From Rhodobacteraceae bacterium UBA1943 (lineage in GTDB: Bacteria; Pseudomonadota; Alphaproteobacteria; Rhodobacterales; Rhodobacteraceae), in contig DDEX01000064.1 of the NCBI GenBank assembly GCA_002336845.1, forward strand, positions 1-22,567: DNA of 22,567 nucleotides, written 5' to 3'. The notes under the pieces are model-generated. The model did no database searches and had not been told where the DNA came from. It saw only the letters and a list, made by a program, of their open reading frames with translations. This document shows, in pieces, positions 16,298 to 22,551 of this stretch (positions within the stretch are counted from its first letter, which is position 1; each line of letters opens with the position of its first letter). The position numbers and the translations under genes are program-made.

Positions 16298-17053
16298 TTA
16301 TTCTTTCGGGGTGTCCTGTGAAACTGTCAGGATTCGCCTGCGATTGGCCGCTTCCTGACGCTTGGTTTCGGCCTGCCTTTGGGCCTCAACAGGCACATAG
16401 CGCGACCGGCCATCTGACAGTGTTGCAATACCAATGAAGGGGCCGGGGCCATAGCGCCAGTCCATTTGGCGGCGCGGTTTGCTGTACTCGAAGACAAACA
16501 CCCGATCAGGACATTCCGGGGCCGAAGTCAGGCAGACTTCCTTGGCGTGGAAAGGTGCCAGTTCTGGACAAGAAAATGACCTTCTGCTTCCAAAGATGAC
16601 ACGCCCCCGAGAGGCGATGCGGATAACGAAAGATGTAAAGCAGGGGACACTATCAAGCCCGGCAATGGCGGCCAGATCGGCAGCGAACATGGGCGCAGGA
16701 GGTGACAGGTCAATGATGGGTTTCTTGGGCATATCTGTGGCTTTGGGGCGCTGCGCTGGGCGCTTTGGTTCCCATGGAACAAGCGCGGTTCGCCGCGCAA
16801 CCTCTGCATCCAAAACGTCCCAGATAGCTTCATCAAAGAAGCACCAATAGTATTCCGTCCCGCCGCCGCCCTTCTGCCCTTGGCGGCGGCGGGAAAGCAC
16901 CGAAAGCTCATCATAATAGTCCGAGGCCGCAAACCGCTTGACCCAGCGGATCATGCCGCTTTTGGTGGTGGGAACCCCCGCAATGCCATGAGTTCTTGCC
17001 AGCGTGGCAGCCTCGCCAGCGGTGAACCATTTATGCGGGTTTTCCTTGCTCAC
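16298..17053 (-). CDS. MuA-like DNA-binding protein lacking the DDE catalytic core
   Basis: This 251-residue protein starts with GTG, just after the stop of the upstream gene. Residues 8-90 resemble the N-terminal winged-helix domain of MuA and Mu repressors: KWFTAGEAATLA, then VPTTKSGMIRWVKR and a Gly/Lys-rich wing RQGQKGGGGTEYYW. After a Pro-rich linker (92-122), residues 140-235 resemble the MuA C-terminal beta-barrel: RGRVIFGSRRSFSCPEL, DRVFVFEY, then GPFIGIATLSDGRSRYVPV and a basic tail. The roughly 300-400 residues that carry the RNase H-fold DDE core in full transposases (about 660 residues in Mu) are absent, and no DDE motif can be seen. It could bind the element ends to regulate or recruit a helper transposase, or act as a repressor. 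It lies 56 bp inside the left-end array. Confidence 0.7.
   Translation of the reverse strand: MSKENPHKWFTAGEAATLARTHGIAGVPTTKSGMIRWVKRFAASDYYDELSVLSRRRQGQKGGGGTEYYWCFFDEAIWDVLDAEVARRTALVPWEPKRPAQRPKATDMPKKPIIDLSPPAPMFAADLAAIAGLDSVPCFTSFVIRIASRGRVIFGSRRSFSCPELAPFHAKEVCLTSAPECPDRVFVFEYSKPRRQMDWRYGPGPFIGIATLSDGRSRYVPVEAQRQAETKRQEAANRRRILTVSQDTPKE
16561..16571 (+). repeat. Internal copy of the end-site core
   Basis: GTTCTGGACAA inside the MuA-like gene is identical over 11 bases to the outermost left-end site (16180-16190) and has the same orientation. It may be an accessory binding site, or chance. Confidence 0.3.
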
Positions 17054-17056
17054 CCT

Positions 17057-17620
17057 CTATCCCTTGGCCAGCCCCAGCCTGACCAGTATCTTCGCCGCCT
17101 CGTCAGCGTCTGGCAAGAACGTGCCCTCGGGCAGATGGTCAGGCAGGGATTGCCAAGCGCGGCCAAGGTGGCCTTCGGCTTCGCCTTTCATCAGCCGCAT
17201 AAGGGGCAGAACCCAAGGGGGTGCCGCGTTTTCAGGCAGGGGCTTGGGCGATGGCGGAGAGGGGAGCGAAAACACCCCTTCCAGATCGTGATCCAAGGGC
17301 GGCAGGTCGATCAGGCGCGCGATCAGGGCATCATAGGCCCGCGCCGGAAGGGCCGAAACGTGGTAGTGATACTTCCTGTTGCGCCAGATGCTTGGCCAGT
17401 TCTCAGCAGTCGCCTTGCGGGCGATCCCGCGCAGTGAGGGCGGCAAACCGGGCAGGCGCATCGCCTCCAGCTCGGCGGCGCTGAACCATTCCTGAATGGC
17501 CGATTCCTCGCGCAGAATGCGCAGCAACAGCGCCTCCAGATAGCCGAGGCGGCGCTTGATGTAGGACCATTCTTCGATTTCGACGGTGACAGTAAGGTCA
17601 AGGGTGCAATCTGCGGTCAT
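17057..17620 (-). CDS. Small protein with Mu-type HTH domain (repressor-like)
   Basis: This 187-residue protein has a helical N-terminus (about 1-42) followed by a domain like the Mu repressor/MuA N-terminal fold: EWFSAAELEAMRLPGLPPSL (44-63), then GIARKATAENW and a wing-like RNRKYHYHVSALPARAYDAL. The same WF(S/T)A(G/A)E pattern opens the next gene, so the two proteins share a DNA-binding module and may compete for the same sites. The C-terminal part is Pro-rich, then helical (about 130-187), with no motif I know. It has three intergenic bases before the GTG of the following gene and so is cotranscribed. It could be the element's repressor or a partner of the DDE-less protein. Confidence 0.6.
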   Translation of the reverse strand: MTADCTLDLTVTVEIEEWSYIKRRLGYLEALLLRILREESAIQEWFSAAELEAMRLPGLPPSLRGIARKATAENWPSIWRNRKYHYHVSALPARAYDALIARLIDLPPLDHDLEGVFSLPSPPSPKPLPENAAPPWVLPLMRLMKGEAEGHLGRAWQSLPDHLPEGTFLPDADEAAKILVRLGLAKG

Positions 17621-17679
17621 GGCAGCATCCCAAACAAAGGCGCGGCAACTGGCCCCCGTCAGCCGCCGCGCGGTGTGAA

Positions 17680-18210
17680 CTAGGAATTAACGGCTTGCGC
17701 GGTGGTTTCGGGATGGTATTCAACGTCACCGGCCCGAAGCTGCGCCGCGACCTTTTCCACCGCCGATTTCCGCAGGTTCATCGCCTGCGCGATGGTGGAC
17801 GGCTCAATCCCTTCCGCCAGCTTTTCGGCAATGAACTCGTTACGCAGATCGGCGGCGGTGGGGTCGGAAGGCGTTAGGGAGCCTTTCTCAACCGCCTCGG
17901 CAATAATGCCGGAAATGGTCCTCTTGAACCCTTCCAGCCGGTCTTGTTCCGTCTCTGCCATGTCGTCGCCAGTTGCTTCGGCTGCACGATCCTCGTCAGC
18001 AGAGCGGCGCAGGTATTCAACATGGCAGGACAGCCGGTGCAGGTGCGGCATCACCAGATCGGTAAGGCCGTTAACGGCGACTTTCAGCGAACCGGCGTCG
18101 TGGAAAGCAATGGTTTCCAGCATGGTGGTAAAGGCCATCAAGGCATCAACGCTGCCCTGCATGTCATCGAACTGGTCATCATACCGAGCGGATGTCGGAT
18201 CAAAGGTCAT
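17680..18210 (-). CDS. Hypothetical protein, first gene of leftward operon
   Basis: This 176-residue acidic protein has no family that I recognise. Residues 1-110 are predicted mostly helical (DDMQGSVDALMAFTTMLETI, then HLHRLSCHVEYLRRSADED). The C-terminal part (about 125-160) contains EKLAEGIEPSTIAQAMNLRK, which reads like a helix-turn-helix with the turn near MNL. It may be a DNA-binding regulator. It is the first gene of the leftward operon and directly abuts the palindrome-rich region, so it is a candidate for binding those repeats. There are 59 bp between it and the next gene. Confidence 0.55.
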   Translation of the reverse strand: MTFDPTSARYDDQFDDMQGSVDALMAFTTMLETIAFHDAGSLKVAVNGLTDLVMPHLHRLSCHVEYLRRSADEDRAAEATGDDMAETEQDRLEGFKRTISGIIAEAVEKGSLTPSDPTAADLRNEFIAEKLAEGIEPSTIAQAMNLRKSAVEKVAAQLRAGDVEYHPETTAQAVNS

Positions 18211-18247
18211 CGGGTCGTCTCCACAGGTGCGCTTTTCTAGGGCGCTT

Positions 18248-18266
18248 CCCTGCGTTCAGCGCAGGG
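18248..18266. repeat. GC-rich hairpin upstream of the leftward operon
   Basis: Arms CCCTGCG (18248-18254) and CGCAGGG (18260-18266) enclose TTCAG. It stands about 40 bases upstream of the first gene of the leftward operon, within its likely leader or promoter. There is no T tract after it in either direction. Confidence 0.5.
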
Positions 18267-18367
18267 GCCGGGAGTAGAAAACCGCCTGTGGACGGCGGAA
18301 CGGTCTTTAGGCTTTCGCCCTGGACATACACCGCACCCTCCCGGCCGCGTGGATGTGCGACCGACAA

Positions 18368-18925
18368 ATCAAAGGGCAAACTCTGCCTTTTGATCCGCAT
18401 GTTGCGCCGTTCATGTCTGGTTTGCCGTCAGGATAAAGATGCAAAGTTTGCATCTTTACTTTCCCTCGCACCGGGCATGGGTGGCGCGACCCACCACAGG
18501 AAGGAGTTTTCTAAGCTCCGCAGAAATCCTAACAGGCAAAGCGGTTGATTTGCAAGGGGTTTGCCAAGGGCCAAAGTTTGGACCTTGGCAGGTGAAGGCC
18601 GGTCATCCGATGAATCCTTGGCACCAGAATGCAAAGTTTGCATTCTGGTCGTGGTGGCGATTGCCGCGCCCGGTTCGCTGACCAGCAAAGAGCCGGATTC
18701 CGGCTCTTTGCAGACGCAAACTTTTCGTTTGCAGAACCTGCGGTGCCAAAAGCCAAAATTTGGCTTCTGGCTTTCTCCGACGCGCATGTCGCTTTTCGCC
18801 AAAGTGCAAACTTTGCATTCTGGTCGTTTTCATATCTTGGTGTCGTTTTTAATCAGATTCCGAAATTCGGAATCTGATTTCCCACCGCCCGGAACGGGGT
18901 GCCTTGCCCGTGATACAAGGCACCC
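18368..18925. repeat. Array of inverted repeats with single-base centres
   Basis: Nine palindromes follow one another, most of 25-29 bp with one central base. Centres are at 18381 (imperfect), 18446 (25 bp, perfect), 18576 (29 bp, one mismatched pair), 18636 (27 bp, perfect), 18698 (27 bp, perfect), 18721 (imperfect), 18758 (27 bp, one mismatched pair), 18811 (25 bp, two mismatched pairs) and 18865 (29 bp, perfect). A tenth hairpin, with 10-bp arms GGGTGCCTTG/CAAGGCACCC and a 9-base loop, spans 18897-18925. Six of the cores read CAAA-N-TTTG or nearly so; the outer arms differ from copy to copy yet remain self-complementary. TTTGCATTCTGGTCGT occurs twice (18637, 18812). Confidence 0.85.
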
Positions 18926-19091
18926 GCCCGAGGGCGTCTTCGGTCGGAGAAGGAGAAAACTCCCGACGATCAGCCATCCGCTGAAAGGCGTCAGTGGCCC
19001 AGACCTGCCGCCTTCGTGCCACCCGTGCCGGAGGGACTGCCCGGCTGGACTGGCAGGGTCAGCATAGTCCGGGCCTGTTCGGCAACTGGCC

Positions 19092-19142
19092 GGACGTAAT
19101 GTCCTGACTAACGCGCATTTTACAGGACGTAATGTCCTGTAA
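19092..19142. promoter_or_regulatory. Twin operators before the Mor-like gene
   Basis: GGACGTAATGTCCTG occurs twice, at 19092-19106 and 19125-19139, with a 33-bp period (about three helical turns). The second copy extends into a longer inverted repeat with 9-bp arms TTACAGGAC (19120-19128) and GTCCTGTAA (19134-19142) around GTAAT. The first copy keeps only the inner GGAC/GTCC arms. The arrangement fits cooperative binding of a dimeric regulator on one face of the helix, controlling the rightward operon. Confidence 0.7.
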
Positions 19143-19158
19143 GACGATATGTTATTAC

Positions 19159-19593
19159 ATGGAAATTGCCATGCAGGTTCCGACCTTCGCTCCCTCGCTC
19201 TACACTGCCGATTCACCGTGCAATGCGATCATCGTGCATATGGGCATGGCCGTTTTCGAACGCTTGCAGGCCAGCCTTGGCGGGCGGGATGTCAAGGTTC
19301 CTATGCCGGGCAGGATGTCGGATGACCATCCCCTTGTTGCTGCCCTTGGCCGGGAGGATGCCCTGCGCCTGGCTGAACTGATGACCGGAGAGCAGTTCTA
19401 TATTCCGCGCGGTCATGTCGAACCACCGAGGCTGAACGCGGTGATCGCGGAAGTTCAGGCCGGAACCCGTACGCAGGACATTGCTGTCAAAGTCGGCATT
19501 TCAGAGCGCCAAGTTCGGCGGCTGAAACAGCGCGCCCGTGAGTTGGAGGAGCGCCAGAGCAAGGCACCGGCCCACAGCATAGCCGCAGAGTGA
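19159..19593 (+). CDS. Mor/C-like transcription activator
   Basis: The C-terminal part resembles the Mu Mor/C middle and late activators: LRLAELMTGEQFYIPRG, then about 20 residues, and a helix-turn-helix TQDIAVKVGISERQVRRLKQ at the end. Such proteins switch on middle or late genes in Mu-like phages. The frame is open from 19132, but that ATG lies inside the operator palindrome, so I prefer 19159 (144 residues); 19171 and 19240 are alternatives and no start has a strong ribosome-binding site. It is followed by the capsid gene after 113 bp and is well placed to drive it. Ordinary Mor is about 130 residues, in accord with this length. Confidence 0.65.
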   Translation: MEIAMQVPTFAPSLYTADSPCNAIIVHMGMAVFERLQASLGGRDVKVPMPGRMSDDHPLVAALGREDALRLAELMTGEQFYIPRGHVEPPRLNAVIAEVQAGTRTQDIAVKVGISERQVRRLKQRARELEERQSKAPAHSIAAE

Positions 19594-19706
19594 TCCTAAC
19601 AGGGGGTTAACAGGCCTTCCCGCCCTCTCGGCACCCCTGTGACCCACCCCAAAGACCAAACGCGCCCCAGAGGCGAAATTTCAGGCCCAGCACCTAAGGA
19701 GCAACC

Positions 19707-20648
19707 ATGGCCCCCTTGAATACCAGAACTGCCCGCGTGATTGATCCGGTTCTGTCCGGCATCGCGCAGGGCTACCGGCACGGCCAGCGTATCGGCCATA
19801 TGCTTTTCCCGGCCATCGACGTGACCCAACGCGGCGGGCAGGTGATCGAGTTCGGGCGCGAGAGCTTTTTTGACTACAAGGCCCGCCGCGCGCCGGGCGC
19901 GGATGCCATCAGTATTCAGTTCGGCTATCAGGGCAAACCCTACACCCTCGAACAGTTCTCGCTCGACGTTCCCGTGCCGCGCGAACACATGGAAGAGGCA
20001 GAGGCGGTGCCCGGAATCGACCTTGGCAAGCGGGCGGTCAATACGGCGATGGACACGCTGACGCTGACCCTTGAAATCGACCAGGCGAATCTTGCCGGAA
20101 ATCCCGCGAACTATGGGGCGCTGAACAAGGTGGCGCTGGTGGGAAGTGCCCGCTGGAACAACCCCGCCAGCACCCCGATTTCCGACATTGAACAGGCTAA
20201 GGATCAGGTCCGAACGACCTGCGGTGTCGATCCGAACCGCTTGGCGATCAGCAGCAAGGGCTTCAAGGCCCTGAAACGCCATCCCTCCATTGTCGAGCGG
20301 TTCAAATACACGACAGCCGACAGCATCACCGAAAAGATGCTTGCCGCACTGTTTGATCTTGAAGACCTAGTCGTCGGCAAGGCCACCTATGTTGACAGCG
20401 ATGCGGCGGGGGCGCCGTTCAAGGAAGCATGGGGCAATTTTGCATGTTTGGCCTATGTTCCGTCGCAAGATGCCGCGCTGGAACAACCGTCCTTCGGCTA
20501 TACCTACACCCTGAAAGGGCATCCCTTTGTGGAGCCGCCCCGCTGGGAGGGGACAAAGCGGTCTTGGGTCTATGGTGTGACCTATGAGCGCAAGCCTGTT
20601 TTGACGGGCATCGCCTCGGGCTTCCTGTTCCAGAACATCACGGATTGA
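19707..20648 (+). CDS. HK97-fold phage major capsid protein
   Basis: This 313-residue protein would build the icosahedral head. It opens with an N-terminal arm (PVLSGIAQGYRHGQRIGHML) like other tail-phage capsid proteins of the HK97 fold. A segment rich in strands follows (FDYKARRAPGADAISIQFGY), then the spine-helix-like VNTAMDTLTLTLEIDQANL. Then come the P/A-domain-like DIEQAKDQVRTTCGVDPNRL and SSKGFKALKRHPSIVERFKY, and a strand-rich end with YGVTYERKPVLTGIASGFLF. AAGGAG stands 4 bases before the ATG region, a strong ribosome-binding site. The protease gene follows after 4 bases. Encapsulin is unlikely because a protease and gpG accompany it. The family is recalled, not searched. Confidence 0.75.
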   Translation: MAPLNTRTARVIDPVLSGIAQGYRHGQRIGHMLFPAIDVTQRGGQVIEFGRESFFDYKARRAPGADAISIQFGYQGKPYTLEQFSLDVPVPREHMEEAEAVPGIDLGKRAVNTAMDTLTLTLEIDQANLAGNPANYGALNKVALVGSARWNNPASTPISDIEQAKDQVRTTCGVDPNRLAISSKGFKALKRHPSIVERFKYTTADSITEKMLAALFDLEDLVVGKATYVDSDAAGAPFKEAWGNFACLAYVPSQDAALEQPSFGYTYTLKGHPFVEPPRWEGTKRSWVYGVTYERKPVLTGIASGFLFQNITD

Positions 20649-20652
20649 TGCC

Positions 20653-21528
20653 ATGGATAAATATGGACCCATTGAGGTTTTCCGGGCGGGCAAGTTCGTT
20701 GCCATGGGTGGCAGCGAACAGACCATAAGCGAGGTGAACCTGCGGGATATCGCCTCGGGCTATGACCGTGACCTTTCGCCCGCGCCAGTCGTGATCGGCC
20801 ATCCGGCAACGGATACCCCGGCTTTCGGGTGGGTGGAACACCTCTACGTCGAGGGTGGCATTTTGAAGGCCACCCTTGAAGAGACCAGCGTGGAGTTTGC
20901 TTCACTGGTGAAGGAGGGGCGTTACAAGCGCGTGTCGATTGCGCTGTTCCTGCCCAACAGCCCAAACAATCCGAAGCCCGGAAACTTCTACCTCAAGCAT
21001 GTTGGCTTCCTTGGCGCGGCCAGCCCGGCAGTGCCTGGGCTAAAGCCGGTCAAGTTCGTAGGTGGCAGTTCCGAAATCCTGACACTCGACCAGGACAAGA
21101 ACGACCCGGCACAGTTCGCGAGCAACGAGGAGCTGACCCGCTTGCGGGCAATGGTTCGGGAACAGGAAGTTGAAAAGCTGATCGGGGAGGGCAGAGTGCT
21201 GCCCGTGTTCAAGACGGAAGTGCTTGCCTTCGCGGCCAGCCTTGATGATCGGGAGACTGTCAGCTTTTCCGACGGTGGTGACGCCCTCACCCGCAAGGAC
21301 TGGTTCATGGGCTATCTGGCCCGGCAACCGAAAGTCGTCACCTTCGGGGAAATGGGTTTGGATGATCGCAAGATCGACGGGCCGCGCCGAAAGACACACA
21401 ATGTTCCTGACGGCTATTCTGTGGACCGGACCAACGATGACCTGTTCTTTTCCGCCCAACAGGTTGCCCGCAACAAGGGTGTCAGCTTCGGCGAAGCGGT
21501 CGATCTCGTGTTGGCAGGTGGCGCGTGA
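20653..21528 (+). CDS. Mu I-like prohead protease/scaffold
   Basis: This 291-residue protein resembles the Mu gpI-type head maturation protease, whose C-terminal part serves as scaffold. The N-terminal half carries APVVIGHPATDTPAFGWVEH, a segment FASLVKEGRYKRVSIALFLP and KHVGFLGAASPAVPGLKP, all typical of these proteins. The second half is charged and helical (EELTRLRAMVREQEVEKLIG), as expected for scaffold. The catalytic residues cannot be named with certainty; His in GHP and Ser in KRVS are candidates. It starts 4 bases after the capsid stop and overlaps the next gene as GTGA. In typical Mu-like phages the protease precedes the capsid gene, so the order here is reversed. Confidence 0.7.
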   Translation: MDKYGPIEVFRAGKFVAMGGSEQTISEVNLRDIASGYDRDLSPAPVVIGHPATDTPAFGWVEHLYVEGGILKATLEETSVEFASLVKEGRYKRVSIALFLPNSPNNPKPGNFYLKHVGFLGAASPAVPGLKPVKFVGGSSEILTLDQDKNDPAQFASNEELTRLRAMVREQEVEKLIGEGRVLPVFKTEVLAFAASLDDRETVSFSDGGDALTRKDWFMGYLARQPKVVTFGEMGLDDRKIDGPRRKTHNVPDGYSVDRTNDDLFFSAQQVARNKGVSFGEAVDLVLAGGA

Positions 21529-22046
21529 CCGGAGCAGCCATAGAAATCCGCGTTGATTCTGATAAGGTCAGCGCGGGGCTGTCCCAGCTACTGTCTCGCT
21601 TGGAAAATCCTGACGGTTTTCTGCGGGGGGTAAGTGAGGAACTTACCAACTCGACCAAAGATCGCTTCGAAACGCAGACAGACCCCGATGGCCTGCCATG
21701 GCAACACCTGTCACCCACAACTGTCATCAAGCGGTTATCTGAAGGTGCCGTTCCCCTGAACATACTTCGGTCGAATAAGTCTGGAGCAGCCTCCCTCAGC
21801 GCTTCCATTCGGCCTTACTATGGGCAGGGTTGGGGAGGCGTCGCCACCGTGACGCCTCATGCCGCTATTCATCAGTTTGGTGGCACCATCAACCGACCTG
21901 CGCGGGTTGGAAAGGTGTTCAACCACAAGAAGGCTTCGGTGCGCGCCTATACGATAAGAATACCGGCCAGACCCTTCCTTGGCCTATCTGAAGACGATAG
22001 AATTGCCATCATAGAGCTTGCGGATGAGTGGCTTTCTTTCGACTAA
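21525..22046 (+). CDS. Phage virion morphogenesis protein (Mu gpG/P2 gpS-like)
   Basis: This 173-residue protein belongs to the gpG/gpS family that acts in head-tail completion. Diagnostic features are STKDRFETQTDPDGLPWQHL with the following SPTT, the central AAIHQFGG, and IPARPFLGLSEDD near the C-terminus. The start is GTG at 21525, overlapping the protease stop (GTGA), so translation is coupled. It is the last gene of the rightward operon; no tail genes follow. Its presence without a portal or a tail gene is odd. Confidence 0.85.
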   Translation: MTGAAIEIRVDSDKVSAGLSQLLSRLENPDGFLRGVSEELTNSTKDRFETQTDPDGLPWQHLSPTTVIKRLSEGAVPLNILRSNKSGAASLSASIRPYYGQGWGGVATVTPHAAIHQFGGTINRPARVGKVFNHKKASVRAYTIRIPARPFLGLSEDDRIAIIELADEWLSFD

Positions 22047-22495
22047 GCCATCGGCAGTGCCGCAACGGGAAAATTTCCCATTATGTTTGACTAAATCGGG
22101 AATTCATCCTATCTCTGCGATGGTTTTGACGCAACAGTTTCGTCCGAAACCAATCTGTATTCGGTTGGTTTCAAGCCATTGATAATTCACACATAAATCT
22201 GTCGCATTTAAGGTGTGACCTGTCGTCACCCTTGCGTCACTCTTACCCATATCCCTGGACTACTTAAATCGGCCATTTCTACTTGGGAAACTCACGAGAA
22301 CGTCCTTTGCTTTCAATATGTTGATGAATGACTGCCTTATGCGGTGAGAATGCAATTATCTGCGGGCCAAACGTCCGAAATACCCTCAATTCCAGCCCAC
22401 TTCTGTCATTTCCCAACGCGGCCAACAATCGGCCAAACTGTCAGCTTTTCCCTTTGGTTACAGCCCTTTGACCGCTTCCCTTTGGAAGTGTGACC
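22047..22495. other. Gene-poor right part of the element with small inverted repeats
   Basis: About 450 bp have no coding frame of note and are visibly richer in A+T than the flanking genes. Inverted repeats stand at 22052-22062 (CGGCA-G-TGCCG), 22067-22079 (GGGAAA-A-TTTCCC) and 22146-22172 (arms GAAACCAA/TTGGTTTC with an 11-base loop). The first two begin 6 bases after the gpG-like stop and may help end transcription, though without a good T tract. AAACTGTCAG at 22435-22444 also occurs twice near the left end (16278, 16321). Confidence 0.6.
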
Positions 22496-22522
22496 CCGTC
22501 CAGAACGTAGCCCCCCCCTACA
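22496..22522 (-). repeat. Right-end inverted copy of the terminal site
   Basis: Read inward on the minus strand from 22522, the sequence starts TGTAGGGGGGGG, then CTAC, then GTTCTGGAC (22498-22506). The left end read inward from 16164 starts TGTTGCGGCGCG, then TCAG, then GTTCTGGAC at the identical distance. The match of position, orientation and TG terminus supports this as the right end. The run of eight C/G inside it is unusual and could be a sequencing-sensitive or slippage-prone spot. Confidence 0.6.
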
Positions 22523-22529
22523 AAATCCG

Positions 22530-22551
22530 AAATAACTTCTGGACGAAAAAA
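22530..22551 (+). repeat. Extra end-like site beyond the right end, opposite orientation
   Basis: TAACTTCTGGACGAAAAAAT (about 22532-22551) resembles the third left-end site, CTAGCTTCTGCACGAAAATT, including the CGAAAA tail and the A/T-rich sequence after it. It points right, facing away from the element, and forms an inverted pair with the site at 22498-22506. It could belong to the left end of a second related element continuing outside the window, or to a more complex right end. Confidence 0.5.

Larger units (their letters stand above)
18211..19158. promoter_or_regulatory. Divergent regulatory region between the two element operons
   Basis: About 950 bp separate the start of the leftward operon from the Mor-like gene and contain no gene that I can support. 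The region holds about ten inverted repeats (18248-18925), an unremarkable GC-rich stretch (18926-19080) and a pair of identical operator-like repeats (19092-19142). Both promoters of the element must lie here. A 124-codon minus-strand frame at 18428-18802 is built from the palindromes and lacks coding character. Confidence 0.6.
16164..22522. mobile_element. Compact Mu-like element / candidate transposable-phage satellite
   Basis: The interval of 6359 bp is bounded by TG at the left and CA at the right. At both ends the motif GTTCTGGAC stands at positions 17-25 counted inward, and 18 of the 25 terminal bases agree between the inverted ends. It contains two divergent operons: leftward, an unknown gene and two genes with Mu-type DNA-binding domains; rightward, a Mor-like activator, a capsid protein, a protease and a gpG-like protein. 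No DDE transposase core, portal, terminase, tail or lysis gene is visible. Mu-family logic (end sites, Mor, HTH domains) is recognised from family knowledge; satellite status is inference. A deleted prophage remnant is the alternative. No clean 5-bp target duplication flanks it (CAAAG at left, AAATC at right), so the exact right boundary is unsure. Confidence 0.55.

Noticed and set aside
18428..18802. A 124-codon open frame on the minus strand in the divergent region
   Set aside because: It is made of the palindromes themselves, has odd composition with repeated Cys/Lys-rich bits, no ribosome-binding site and no family resemblance; a non-coding structured region explains it better.
18368..18925. 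CRISPR array
   Set aside because: The repeats are palindromes of differing sequence at irregular spacing, with no constant direct repeat and no cas genes nearby.
19707..20648. Encapsulin nanocompartment instead of phage capsid
   Set aside because: No cargo enzyme is present and the neighbours are a prohead-type protease and a gpG-like protein, which point to virion assembly.
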